64,000 bases of DNA from Lachnospiraceae bacterium UBA3273 (GTDB taxonomy: Bacteria; Bacillota; Clostridia; Lachnospirales; Lachnospiraceae): assembly GCA_002362385.1 (NCBI GenBank), contig DEUB01000046.1:62001-126000 (forward strand). Direction: 5' to 3'. The notes beneath the pieces are model-generated. The model had not been told where the DNA came from. It searched no databases and worked only from the letters and a program-made list of their open reading frames with translations. Both the position numbers and the translations under genes were made by a program. Shown here piece after piece: positions 1-9,700 of the stretch (position 1 is the first letter of the stretch; each line of letters starts with the position of its first letter).

Positions 1-1539
1 GATCTCCATGATCTCGTAAACGCCGATTCGCCCTTTATAACCGTTGTTATCGCATCCGGAGCATCCTACCGGCTCATAAATCTCAAGTTCCGTTCCCGGA
101 GGCATTCCAAGAAGCTCTAACTGCTCCTCGTCCGCAAGGACCTTCTTTTTACACCTGGGACATAAGCGCCTTACCAGACGCTGTGCGATAATACCCACCG
201 TGGCGTCTGCGATCATATAATTGGGAAGGCCCATATCCGCCAGACGCGTTACCGTGCTGGCTGCCGAGTTGGTATGCAGGGTGCTTACGACCAAGTGGCC
301 TGTAATGGACGCCTGTACCGCAATCTGCGCCGTTTCCTCGTCACGAATCTCACCGATCATAATGATGTCCGGGTCCTGACGGAGAATGGAACGAAGAGCG
401 CTGGCAAAGGTAAGTCCTGCCTTTACGTTGGTCTGTACCTGATTGATCCCCGCCACATTGGCCTCGACAGGATCTTCGACTGTAATAATATTAACGTCTT
501 CTTTATTTAATTCACTGAGCGCCGTATACAGGGTGGTGGATTTACCGCTACCTGTAGGCCCCGTTACAAGGATGATGCCGTGAGGATTTTTTAAGATATG
601 GTCAAACATCCTAAGATCGTGTTCTCCAAAACCAAGCTCCGATTTATCCCTGGTCAATGCGTTCTTGTTGGTAATACGCATAACGACTTTTTCGCCGTAT
701 ACGGTAGGAAGAATAGATACACGGATATCATACTCCCTGTTGTCTACAAAGGAAGTGATACGTCCGTCCTGAGGCTTCCTCTTCTCCGAAATATCCATGC
801 CGCCTACAACCTTCAATCTGGCCACAATGGCAGGGAGCAATTTGATGTTATATGTGATCCTCTCGTGGAGGGCGCCGTCAATACGGTATCTGATACGCAC
901 TTTCCTTTCAAGTGCCTCAATATGAATATCGGAAGTCCTCTGTCTTACTGCCTGTTCGATCATGCTGTTTACCAGCTGGACGATGGGAGAATTGTTAACG
1001 TCTTCGTTAATCATCTTGTCCATTTCGTCTTCTTCGAACAGATCGCTCCGCTCCTGTTCATAATCGCTGGCCGCCTTAATCGCCTCGGCATTACCGTAAT
1101 ATTTGTCGATAGCGACCATGATCTCCTGGGGCGTCGCCACCATAGGATCGATCATGCGGTTGGTAACCATGGACAGATCGTCGATGGCAAGCATATCCAT
1201 AGGATCCGCCATAGCCACTCTGATGATGTTTACGTTCCTGTCATCGTAGCAATAGGGAATCGCCGTATATTTCTTTAATATATCCACATCGAACATGGAA
1301 ATCAGATCGTCCGGTATGCGGGTATCCTGTAAATTTGCCCTGTCCAGATGCAGCTGGTGGCTTAACGCATCCGCCATGATGTCGTCCGTAACAAAACCTT
1401 CCGTTACCAGAATTTCGCCCAGACGTTTTTTCTTCTCTTTCTGGAGTTCAAGAGCCATGTCCAGTTTTTCGGGAGTGATGACACCCTCTGATAACAGGAC
1501 ATCTCCAATTCTCATTTTCCTTCTGCCTGATAAACTCAT
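1..1539 (-). CDS. pilB: PilB/GspE-type secretion and pilus assembly ATPase (3' end cut by window)
   Basis: This is the cytoplasmic motor ATPase that powers type IV pilus extension or pseudopilus assembly. About 513 residues are visible and the C-terminal tail lies outside the window. An N-terminal MshEN-type domain covers about residues 10-150. The ATPase core shows Walker A GPTGSGKST near 327, a Walker B region with DPDIIMIGEIRD near 388, and a His box HLVVSTLHT near 416. A CPRC/CSGC zinc tetracysteine lies near 460-495, as in PilB rather than PilT. The start is the ATG preceded by AAGGGG. It is the last minus-strand gene of the sigK-pilT-comM-dprA-pilB block, so pilC and prepilin genes would be expected just outside. 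I am confident of the family; PilB and GspE cannot be separated on this alone. Confidence 0.95.
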   Translation of the reverse strand, partial: MSLSGRRKMRIGDVLLSEGVITPEKLDMALELQKEKKKRLGEILVTEGFVTDDIMADALSHQLHLDRANLQDTRIPDDLISMFDVDILKKYTAIPYCYDDRNVNIIRVAMADPMDMLAIDDLSMVTNRMIDPMVATPQEIMVAIDKYYGNAEAIKAASDYEQERSDLFEEDEMDKMINEDVNNSPIVQLVNSMIEQAVRQRTSDIHIEALERKVRIRYRIDGALHERITYNIKLLPAIVARLKVVGGMDISEKRKPQDGRITSFVDNREYDIRVSILPTVYGEKVVMRITNKNALTRDKSELGFGEHDLRMFDHILKNPHGIILVTGPTGSGKSTTLYTALSELNKEDVNIITVEDPVEANVAGINQVQTNVKAGLTFASALRSILRQDPDIIMIGEIRDEETAQIAVQASITGHLVVSTLHTNSAASTVTRLADMGLPNYMIADATVGIIAQRLVRRLCPRCKKKVLADEEQLELLGMPPGTELEIYEPVGCSGCDNNGYKGRIGVYEIMEI

Positions 1540-1789
1540 AGTCAATACCCCTTAATCTGTCACTTTTGGGTTGCGTTTTATGTCTTTTCTGCTAACTAAT
1601 TGTTAAAAATGTAAATAATCAATTAAATTTTCATTAAAGAAAGGCATAGTAAAACACAATTCTAAATTTATGTTAACATTTTAGCACGTAAAATTATCAA
1701 TCGCAAGCCTTTTACTCCAGAATGTTTTCTCTTTATTGCACAAGATTTTATATTTATTTTAATGCACTTTGACGAAAATTTTATGGCAA
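1540..1789. other. AT-rich intergenic region between dprA and pilB
   Basis: This 250-bp stretch is very AT-rich and has no open frame with a credible ribosome site. It should hold the pilB promoter and the end of the dprA transcript. I see no strong hairpin with a T-run and no clear promoter pair. Confidence 0.5.
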
Positions 1790-2965
1790 TCAGATTACTT
1801 TTCTGTAAAAACTGCCTTTCGATTCCACTCTTCCGCAGCACTCAAGGGTTGACAAAGCGGCCAGGATTTCGCCGGTGGAATAATCCCCCAAAGCATACAG
1901 AACGTCTCCTGCCGATACATATTGTATATCCAGAATTTCCAGTATTTTGCGCTCTAATCCGGTAAAAACGTCCTTTTTCCCTCTTTTTTCACATTCACAA
2001 TTTGTTAACATTTCTTTTTGAAAAGCAGCGCTTTCTTTTTCCACAATGCGGTCTTTTCGATAAGCGTACCGTTCCAGCAGATTCTCTATAAAACGATCCA
2101 GGTCGTACAGCAGGAAAGCCCCTTCTTCTATCAGCCTGTTGCAGCCGTAGCTCAAAGGATCCAAAAGCCTTCCGGGCACCGCATAAACATCCTTCCCCTG
2201 CTCAAGGGCATCGGACACCGTAATAAAGGTTCCGCTTCTTTCCTTTGCCTCCACAACCACCAGGACATCGGAAAGTCCGCTGATAATACGGTTCCGCAGA
2301 GGGAAATGCCCGCTTAAGGGTTTTGTCCCCGGCATAAACTCACTTAAAATGCCTCCTTTACATTTTCCTTCGGATAATTGCTCATAAATCAATTGATTTT
2401 CCTGTGGATAACAGATATCCGCCCCGCATCCCATGACCCCAAAAGAAGCGCCGCCGCTTTCCATGGCCGCCTGCTGGCTGATCCCGTCGATCCCCCTTGC
2501 AAGGCCGCTGATGACCTGTATTTTATTTTGCGCCAAAACTTTCCCGATTTCTTCCGCCATGATCTTCCCGTAAGGAGAGCAGTTCCTGGCGCCCACCACC
2601 GCTACTGCCGGCTCGTCCCCGTCCGGCAGCCTTCCCTTCACAAATAATGCCGACGGAGGCCTGTGGATCTCTTTCAGCTTGTCCGGATACCCGGAAAGAT
2701 ATAAGGGAATACACCATATTTTATTATGAAGCAGCCTGTTATATTCCTCCTTTACATTCCATTTTTCTTTTTGCCGGCAAAAAGCGTCCCTTTGAACTCC
2801 TTTAAGTCCCACATCGTTATGAGCGTGATACATCTCTTCATAACTGCCGCATCTTGCGTAAAGGCTTTTTATTGTTTCTACCCCGATTCCGGGGATACTT
2901 TCCCAAAAATACCCATAAGCGCACTCTTTATGCCACGCTTTCTCCTCTGTTTTTGTCATTTCCAT
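1790..2965 (-). CDS. dprA: DNA processing protein DprA (Smf)
   Basis: DprA binds incoming single-stranded DNA in natural transformation and loads RecA. This 391-residue protein has a helix-hairpin-helix-like N-terminus (ESIPGIGVETIK near 22-33). The Rossmann-like core has GARNCSPYG near 125, SGLARGID near 153 and a PGTKPLSGHFPLRNR stretch. A short winged-helix (DML1-like) domain covers about residues 330-391. It starts 29 bp after comM and is probably in the same transcript. DprA occurs in many non-competent bacteria, so its presence alone does not prove transformation, but its position between comM and pilB is suggestive. Confidence 0.96.
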   Translation of the reverse strand: MEMTKTEEKAWHKECAYGYFWESIPGIGVETIKSLYARCGSYEEMYHAHNDVGLKGVQRDAFCRQKEKWNVKEEYNRLLHNKIWCIPLYLSGYPDKLKEIHRPPSALFVKGRLPDGDEPAVAVVGARNCSPYGKIMAEEIGKVLAQNKIQVISGLARGIDGISQQAAMESGGASFGVMGCGADICYPQENQLIYEQLSEGKCKGGILSEFMPGTKPLSGHFPLRNRIISGLSDVLVVVEAKERSGTFITVSDALEQGKDVYAVPGRLLDPLSYGCNRLIEEGAFLLYDLDRFIENLLERYAYRKDRIVEKESAAFQKEMLTNCECEKRGKKDVFTGLERKILEILDIQYVSAGDVLYALGDYSTGEILAALSTLECCGRVESKGSFYRKVI

Positions 2966-2994
2966 TCCTTCCTCTTCCCGTTTTTGTCAGCTTT

Positions 2995-4503
2995 TTATAA
3001 CGCTCCCCTGTATGACGCCGCCTCCATGATGTGTTTTTCTTCTATAGGAGAACTGCCTTCCAGATCCGCAATGGTTCTTGCCACCCGTAAAAGCCTGTGA
3101 TAGCCTCTGATACTCATGTCCATGGCGGAATAATATTTTTCCGCCATCATCTCCGCCTCCCGCGTAAGGGTACAGAACTCCTTAAGATTGGTAACCGTAA
3201 TCCTGCTGTTAAACACCCCTGGGCCGTTTCTTTCCAGTTGGCGCTTTCTGGCAGCCATTACCCTTATCCGTATTTCCCCGCTGCTTTCTTCCTTCCGAAA
3301 GCTTTTAACCTGTTCATAGGTATTACGCATAACTCCCACGCTTAAATCGATCCTGTCCAAAAGGGGCCCCGAAAGCCTGCCGCTGTACCTTTTTACCTCC
3401 AGATCCGTGCAGCTGCACCTCTTGAGATCAGGATAATAGCCGCAGGGACAGGGGTTCATCGCAGCAACCAGCATAAAGTCGCAGGGATAGGTATAATTTC
3501 CGCTTTTTCTTGCGATGGTTATCTCTCCGTTTTCAAGAGGCTGCCTCAGCATATCCAGAGTCTGCCTCTTAAACTCAGGAAGCTCATCCAAAAACAGAAT
3601 TCCATGATTCGCCAGGGACACAGCCCCGGGACGGGGGATTACCCCTCCTCCCACTAAAGCCTGGGGCGTAATGGTATGGTGGGGATTCAAAAAAGGGCGT
3701 CTGGTAATAAAATACCGTTTTTCATCCAACAGCCCCGCTACACTGTAAACTTTTGAAGTATCCAGCATTTCTTCCTCGTTCATAGGTGGAAGGATTCCCG
3801 GCATTGCCGATGCGATCATGGACTTCCCCGTCCCCGGCGGTCCCGTCAAGAGCAGATTATGAAAGCCTGCCGCCGCTATCTCCGCCGCCCTTCTTGCTAA
3901 AGGCTGGCCTATGATATTTTCAAAATCCGTAGTTTCCCCCAAGGGCGCCATATCCTGCCAAAGCTTTTTTCCTGTTTTTCTTCCGCGCTTTACCGTGCCT
4001 TCCATAACGGCAATGGCTTCCTCTAAGGTTTTGACACCGATTATCCTGATGCCTCCCACGCATTCCCCTTCTTTACGGTTTGCCTCGGGAAGTATACAGG
4101 TTTCGATCCCCCGCTCCTTTGCCGCAAGTACTATGGGCAGGATCCCCTTTATGCTCCGGACAGTCCCGTCAAGGCCCAGTTCTCCCGCTACAAGCACCTC
4201 CTTCCTCTTATCCGCTTTGACCGCACCCATGCTTTCCAGGATGCCGATGGCTATGGGCAGATCAAAGGCCGAGCCTCCCTTCCTGATTCCCGCCGGGGAC
4301 AGATTGACGGTAAAGCGCTTGGGCGGAATGGCATATCCGCCGTTTTTGACCGCTACCCTGACCCTTTCCGCAGATTCTTTTACCTCGCTGCCCAAAAAGC
4401 CCACCATATCGATACAGGGCAGGCCATCCGCCATATCCACCTCAACCGTAATCAAATAGCCGCCGATGCCGTAAACCGCGCCGGTCAATATTGTACTTAC
4501 CAT
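2995..4503 (-). CDS. comM: YifB/ComM family Mg-chelatase-like AAA+ ATPase
   Basis: ComM is a hexameric helicase that promotes branch migration during integration of transforming DNA. The 502-residue protein has an N-terminal Lon-protease-like fold (about 1-170). The AAA+ domain has Walker A GPPGTGKS near 221 and Walker B ILFLDE near 302, followed by a CPCGYYPDLKRCSC zinc-type insert. A C-terminal Mg-chelatase domain closes it. A 12-codon longer frame exists, but the ATG at 4503 has a perfect AGGAGG 7-8 nt upstream. The neighbours pilT and dprA fit a transformation role. Confidence 0.94.
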   Translation of the reverse strand: MVSTILTGAVYGIGGYLITVEVDMADGLPCIDMVGFLGSEVKESAERVRVAVKNGGYAIPPKRFTVNLSPAGIRKGGSAFDLPIAIGILESMGAVKADKRKEVLVAGELGLDGTVRSIKGILPIVLAAKERGIETCILPEANRKEGECVGGIRIIGVKTLEEAIAVMEGTVKRGRKTGKKLWQDMAPLGETTDFENIIGQPLARRAAEIAAAGFHNLLLTGPPGTGKSMIASAMPGILPPMNEEEMLDTSKVYSVAGLLDEKRYFITRRPFLNPHHTITPQALVGGGVIPRPGAVSLANHGILFLDELPEFKRQTLDMLRQPLENGEITIARKSGNYTYPCDFMLVAAMNPCPCGYYPDLKRCSCTDLEVKRYSGRLSGPLLDRIDLSVGVMRNTYEQVKSFRKEESSGEIRIRVMAARKRQLERNGPGVFNSRITVTNLKEFCTLTREAEMMAEKYYSAMDMSIRGYHRLLRVARTIADLEGSSPIEEKHIMEAASYRGAL

Positions 4504-4827
4504 TAAAAAACCTCCTGTTACATGTGATTTTTGCCTCATTCGATCTCATATCGGCAAAATAGAATTTTCTTTAAAATGTTTTAGATTTGAAAAGTCAGGA
4601 ATAAATGATTTCAGAATCGAAACCGTTAGAATGCCCGGATTTTCTTAGCAGGCATGCCCGCTTGGTCCTTTGCCCCCAGAAATAGAAAAGATTAATTTGT
4701 AAATTTGTGATTAATGGATCCGAAATGATCGGAAACTTAGAATTTTATAAGATCTTCCTGCCGGCGCCAAATCTGCAGGCAGGAAAATCTTATATTTAAT
4801 ATAAAATGTGTTTAAGAACAATGCCCT
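4504..4827. other. Intergenic region between pilT and comM
   Basis: This is 324 bp without a coding frame. It holds the pilT terminator-like hairpin (4746-4794) and, further toward comM, a weaker imperfect stem (ATGCC at 4631-4635 pairing with GGCAT at 4651-4655). The comM promoter is presumably here, but I cannot point to a convincing -35/-10 pair. Because pilT leads, I looked for a c-di-GMP riboswitch and did not recognise either class. Confidence 0.5.
4746..4794 (-). terminator. Terminator-like hairpin downstream of pilT
   Basis: Two 17-nt arms (4746-4762 and 4778-4794) pair with one mismatch around a 15-nt loop, starting about 33 bp after the pilT stop. The tail on the minus strand is only moderately T-rich, so termination is likely but may be leaky. 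It would partly separate sigK-pilT transcription from comM-dprA. Confidence 0.6.
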
Positions 4828-5889
4828 TTAGAATATCTGTCCGCGCATCTTGTCGGGATTCTGTGCATACTGGATACAGTTTTCCTTGGAAATTTTACGG
4901 CTCATATAAAGCTGCATCAGATAATCGTCCATGGTGCACATGCCTTCCCTCTTGCTGGTCTGGATGACAGACTGCAGCTGGTGGGATTTACCTTCACGGA
5001 TCAGGTTCTTGACCGCCGCATTCGCATGCATGACCTCGAAAGCCGCCACACGTCCGTCCTCTGTGAGATTAGGGATCAGGGACTGTGAAATGATGCATAC
5101 CAATACCGCCGAAAGCTGTACCCTGATCTGCTGCTGCTGATGGGGCGGGAACGCATCGATGATACGGTCTACGGTACTGGCCGCATCAATGGTATGTAAG
5201 GTGGACAATACAAGGTGTCCCGTTTCCGCTGCGGTAATGGCTGTACTGATGGTCTCATAGTCACGCATCTCGCCTACCAGGATAACGTCCGGATCCTCAC
5301 GGAGAGCCGCCCTTAAGGCATTCGCAAAGCTCTCTGTATCCTGTCCGATCTCACGCTGGTTAACCATGGCCATACGGTGTTCATGGGAATACTCGATAGG
5401 TTCCTCCAGCGTAATGATATGGGCATCCCTCGTTTTATTGATCTTATCGATAATGGATGCCAGGGTGGTGGATTTACCGCTGCCGGTAGGTCCCGTTACC
5501 AGGATCAGGCCTCTCTTACGGGTATACAGGTCAATCACGGACTGGGGGATTCCCAGCTGCTCCGCCTGTGGAATTTCCGTTGTAACAGTACGAAGCGCAA
5601 TGCCGATACAGCCCCTTTGCTTAAATACGTTTACACGGTAACGACCTATTCCCGGGAAAGCCACGGACATATCGTATTCTCCCCGTTCCTCAAATTTTTC
5701 TCTCTGCTTGGGCTTTAACATATTAACGCAAAGCTCCAGTGTATCATTTGCAGTTAAAACCGGATAGTCCAGTTTCATCAGGTGACCGTTCAGACGCATA
5801 ATAGGCGGAAGTCCCACCGTGATATGAATATCCGATGCCCCCGCATTATACGCTATTGTTAAAATTTCCTCCAATGTAGGCATTGCCAT
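4828..5889 (-). CDS. pilT: Type IV pilus retraction ATPase PilT
   Basis: PilT is a cytoplasmic hexameric ATPase that disassembles pili and so drives twitching and DNA uptake. It is 353 residues, the usual length. Walker A GPTGSGKST lies near 133, and Walker B is in DPDVILVGEMRD near 200. The His box HLVLSTLHT lies near 225. The C-terminal AVKNLIREGK near 293 corresponds to the AIRNLIRE retraction motif. The start at 5889 has AAGGAG at a 9-nt spacing. The protein lacks the Cys zinc site seen in the pilB product, which supports PilT over PilB. It lies 31 bp after sigK. Confidence 0.95.
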   Translation of the reverse strand: MAMPTLEEILTIAYNAGASDIHITVGLPPIMRLNGHLMKLDYPVLTANDTLELCVNMLKPKQREKFEERGEYDMSVAFPGIGRYRVNVFKQRGCIGIALRTVTTEIPQAEQLGIPQSVIDLYTRKRGLILVTGPTGSGKSTTLASIIDKINKTRDAHIITLEEPIEYSHEHRMAMVNQREIGQDTESFANALRAALREDPDVILVGEMRDYETISTAITAAETGHLVLSTLHTIDAASTVDRIIDAFPPHQQQQIRVQLSAVLVCIISQSLIPNLTEDGRVAAFEVMHANAAVKNLIREGKSHQLQSVIQTSKREGMCTMDDYLMQLYMSRKISKENCIQYAQNPDKMRGQIF

Positions 5890-5920
5890 CTCTTTTTTCT
5901 CCTTTACCTTCCCAACTTAA

Positions 5921-6571
5921 TTACATAGCCGTTGTGTCCTCAAAGGCAATCCGAAGCTTGCGTAAAGCTTTTTTCTCGATCCTGGATACATAACTGCGGG
6001 ATATCCCCAATAGCTGCCCTATCTCCCTCTGGGTCATTTCATGTTCGCCCGCCAGTCCGTACCTTAACTTAATAACCTCCAGTTCCCTGCTGCTTAGAGC
6101 ATTTGTCAGGATCTTGCGAAGCTTTTCAACATCCTCTCTTGTAGAAAGAAGTTCGAACGCATCCGTTCCTTCTGCGCAGGTAATGTCCAAAAGACTGATC
6201 TCATTACCTTCCTTATCCGTTCCGATGGGCTCGTATAAGGAAACATCCCTGGCCGTTTTCCTCCGCGCCCTGAGCATCATCAAAAGCTCATTGTCAATGC
6301 ATCTTGCCGCATAGGTCGCCAGCTTGCTCCCCTTTGTCCCGTCAAAGGTATGAATTGCTTTGATCAATCCGATGGTCCCGATGGAGATCAGATCCTCGGG
6401 GTTTTCCTCCACATTCTGATACTTTTTTACAATGTGGGCTACCAGTCTCAAATTCCGTTCTATGAGAATCTGCTTTGCTTTTTCGGACTCTTCTTTACTG
6501 CCCTCCAAATACATGCGGATATAGTAAGCCTCTTTCTCCTCGCTTAAGGGTTTTTGAAATGTCTGCACCAC
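5921..6571 (-). CDS. sigK: RNA polymerase sporulation sigma factor SigK
   Basis: SigK is a sigma-70 family factor that runs late mother-cell gene expression during sporulation. The 216-residue protein has region 2 with RNLRLVAHIVKKY and EDLISIGTIGLIKAI, the SigE/SigK-type PIGTDKEGNEISL segment, and a region 4 helix-turn-helix ending GISRSYVSRIEKKALRKL. The frame opens with tandem GTG codons after GGGGG. Only seven residues precede the PLSEEKE segment, so the roughly 20-residue inhibitory propeptide known from Bacillus is missing. The gene is unbroken, with no skin-type insertion. SigE is the main alternative, but it is usually next to spoIIGA, which is absent here. Confidence 0.85.
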   Translation of the reverse strand: MVQTFQKPLSEEKEAYYIRMYLEGSKEESEKAKQILIERNLRLVAHIVKKYQNVEENPEDLISIGTIGLIKAIHTFDGTKGSKLATYAARCIDNELLMMLRARRKTARDVSLYEPIGTDKEGNEISLLDITCAEGTDAFELLSTREDVEKLRKILTNALSSRELEVIKLRYGLAGEHEMTQREIGQLLGISRSYVSRIEKKALRKLRIAFEDTTAM

Positions 6572-6714
6572 AAATCCCCCGAAACCGGTTTTACTATATT
6601 CTATGCGAAGGGCTTAGTTAAGGTTTCACAACATATTTATTATACAAACTTTACTTTTAAAGTGCAAGGAGTTTGTCTTACATACAGCGGGAAAGTAAAT
6701 TGAAACAAATTAAC

Positions 6715-6744
6715 TTGTAAAGAGTACCCCCGTTTTGGTATAAT
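6715..6744 (+). promoter_or_regulatory. Promoter of the yfhO-like gene
   Basis: The box TTGTAA (6715-6720) and a perfect TATAAT (6739-6744) are 18 bp apart. They lie 44 bp upstream of the ATG, which has AGGAG at 6773-6777. This looks like a standard vegetative sigma-A promoter. Confidence 0.7.
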
Positions 6745-6787
6745 TTCATTGAAATACAAAAAATAACCGACTAGGAGCGTAATTTGT

Positions 6788-9700
6788 ATGAACAATAAGC
6801 ATAAACCCTCTATATCATTTACCGACACTTTCCGGAAGCTAAGGCCCTATTTTCTGGTTTTTTTCATATCCCTGCTGATTCTTGAAGGATTTGTTTTTTT
6901 CTTTAACGCAGGCTTCGGCCATCTGGTGCCCAGCTCCCTTCATCCGGTACTGAATCTTTTTAACGCCTTTGCAGGAGTTTCCTTCTGCTTTTACTTAAAA
7001 CATACAAAAAGCTTTGAAAACCTGTCGGAGGATTTCTGTATCCTGCTCTCCGTTTCTTACGGGCTCTGCGCCTATGGACTGCTTCAGGAAATAAATCTGC
7101 GTTATCTTGCTGTTTTTGCTCTGTTTCCCTTACTATTTTATACCTATGAAAAAATGATGTCCGGAGACAGAGCGTTTTGCTATATCCTGCTGTTGACCCT
7201 CTGCTTTTTTTCCGATTATATGTTGACAGCCATCGTACTCGCAACGCTTACGGTCCATGTCCTTCTTTTTGCCGAAGGCGGGATCGGCGTCCATCTGCGC
7301 GCTTTTTTCAGATTTGCAGGCTTAAGCTGTGTTGCTCTGCTCATATCGGGCTTTATTACCTTTCCCCAATATGCAGAATATTTTTCTTATATAAAGGCAA
7401 ACCCTTATTCGGGCTTTTCAACCACTCTGCCTGCCATAACCGCTCTTTCCCGGTTTCTATTGGGCTCTGTTTCTTCCGCAGCTTTTTTTTCGGGTATGCG
7501 GATGGATCTGTATTTTGGCCTCTTCTTCTTTATGATGACTGCTTTCTACTTTTTACTTCCCGATGTGGGCGGAAAAGAGAAACGGAAGAGCTTTCTTTTC
7601 ATTTTCTTCCTTTTTGCCGCCGTTCAGTTTAGTCCCATATATTTTCTCGTGAACTTTTTTCGTATGTATTCCGGCGGTTCCATATATTATAGTTTTCTGC
7701 TGATTTTCTTTCTGCTCCTTTTAGCTTCCAGGGCCCTCGTCCGCGCCGCTTCGTTTCGATCCGCCGACATATTAAAGCTTGGCATTTTCAGCATTTTATA
7801 TCTGACAGTCTGCCTTTACTGTGCGGGACATAACTATCATATCCTGGCAAAGCAGAGCAACATTTTCTTCGTTATAGCGTATATCGCTCTCTTATTTGCC
7901 TTTTCCCTGCGCAGGAAAATAAGTTTCCCCGTAAAGCCTCTTCTCGTCTGCTTTACCGTTCTGGAACTTGTCTGCAATATTTTCATTGTGACGAACCAGG
8001 ATTTCATTCCCGTGCCCCTTGAATTGGCAGATCATTATCCTGACCTTTCTTCCTGGCAGGCTTATCCCGATTTAAACAACGATGAAAAGCCGGTGCCCAC
8101 CACTGATGACCAGGCAGAATCAAACGCCCGACAGTATCTTGCTACGGAACTGACAGAGGCATTAAATACTCTGCCCGATACAGAAATACTAACATCGGAA
8201 GATAAAGAAGCGGCGGGCATTACCAGCTTATCAGACTTCTTTACTATTGAAAATGCAATCGTCCGCAAGCTGGGGGCAAAGGAGGATCTATTTCTTCCCG
8301 CAAAGTTTACCCTGGACTTTGTGGAATCCGACTTTTATCAGACTGCTGATTTAGGAAACCATATTTATTCCTTTTCCTATCTTCATGATACCCTGCATCC
8401 ATATATCGAAATGCATGATATGTCCGCCACCATCAGCGCTGACAGAGAAGGAACGCTTATTATACTGGACAGTATGGATATGCAGCTCTACCGCATCAAC
8501 ATGGACGGGAAAGGCTCTGTCCAAAACGTCGTCTTTTCCCTTCCGTTAGCCTCCGAATATACCATCAACAACCTTTTAAACGGTTATTGGCTCAACAGCA
8601 GGGTTTTGAATCAACTCCCTTCGCTCCTTGAAGCTTATGAGGCCTCACAGCAGTCATCCGGTTCCTCAGCCTGGCTTCTTCCATATTATCTGGGGATTGC
8701 CGCAACCTGTCTCGGTATCTTAATTGTCTTTTTCCTGTTTATCAATAGAGATAGGGAGAAAATCTATGCTTATCTTGGCATGCTTGGGAAAAAATTGGAA
8801 AACAGCCGCTTTTTATCGGCAACGGAAAGATTCGTTTATGAAAACAGGATCTATTTACTTTCATTTCTGATTCCTTTCGGATTTTTCCTTTTAGCCCTGA
8901 TCATAAACAGTTGCACCCCCTTTGGCAGCAATTCAATTTTGGATGAGGACGGATTATATTTGACCTATCCGCTTAATCTGGATGTTTATTACAATTTAAA
9001 AGAAGGACATACTCTTTACAGCTTTCTGGGCGGTTACGGCTATAGTCTTTATGCAGTCGCCCCTCTCGCAGTTACGCGCATCCTGACCTTACTTCTGCGT
9101 CCCGGACAAATTGCCGCCCTTCTTACATTGGAAGAAGGATTCAACTTGGGTTTAAGCGGTCTGTTTCTCGCCGTCTATTTCACACACAGGCTCACAGGAG
9201 AGAAAGCCTTTAAAACGGATAATAAAATACTGGTTTCCGTTATGATTTATACCCTGAACAGCTATATGTTATGTATGCATGGCTATACCTCATGGTATCA
9301 AACCTTTTTAGCACTTCCCCTGCTGTTTCTTGCAATGGATTACCTTATGCAGCGAAAAAAATGCCTTCCTTACATCATCGCTTTGGCGTATTGTATTTAT
9401 GTAAACCTATATCTTGCTTTATATATCTGTATTTTCCTGATTATTCGCTTTTTTGTCTATCACTTTACGGACTTTAAGGATTTTCTGTTAAAAGGGCTCC
9501 GCTTTGCCGGCTGCTCCATTCTGGCCGCACTGGACAGCTTTTTTATCATATCCAATACGCTATTGTCTTCCTATGACTCCCCGTACCGGTCTGACGACAG
9601 CGTTTTTCCCGTCCCCGGTTTTCACGGAAATTTCTTTTCCCAGTGGAAACAGCATATGATTTTCTCCGAAATTGGCGCAGTCAACTGGTCCGAAAGTTAC

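Noticed and set aside
598..1278. 226-codon plus-strand frame opposite pilB
   Set aside because: The pilB frame shows all ATPase motifs; this frame is an antisense shadow with no ribosome site.
4504..4827. Possible c-di-GMP riboswitch near pilus genes
   Set aside because: Weak stems are present, but I could not find the conserved core of class I or class II; the clear hairpin fits a pilT terminator.
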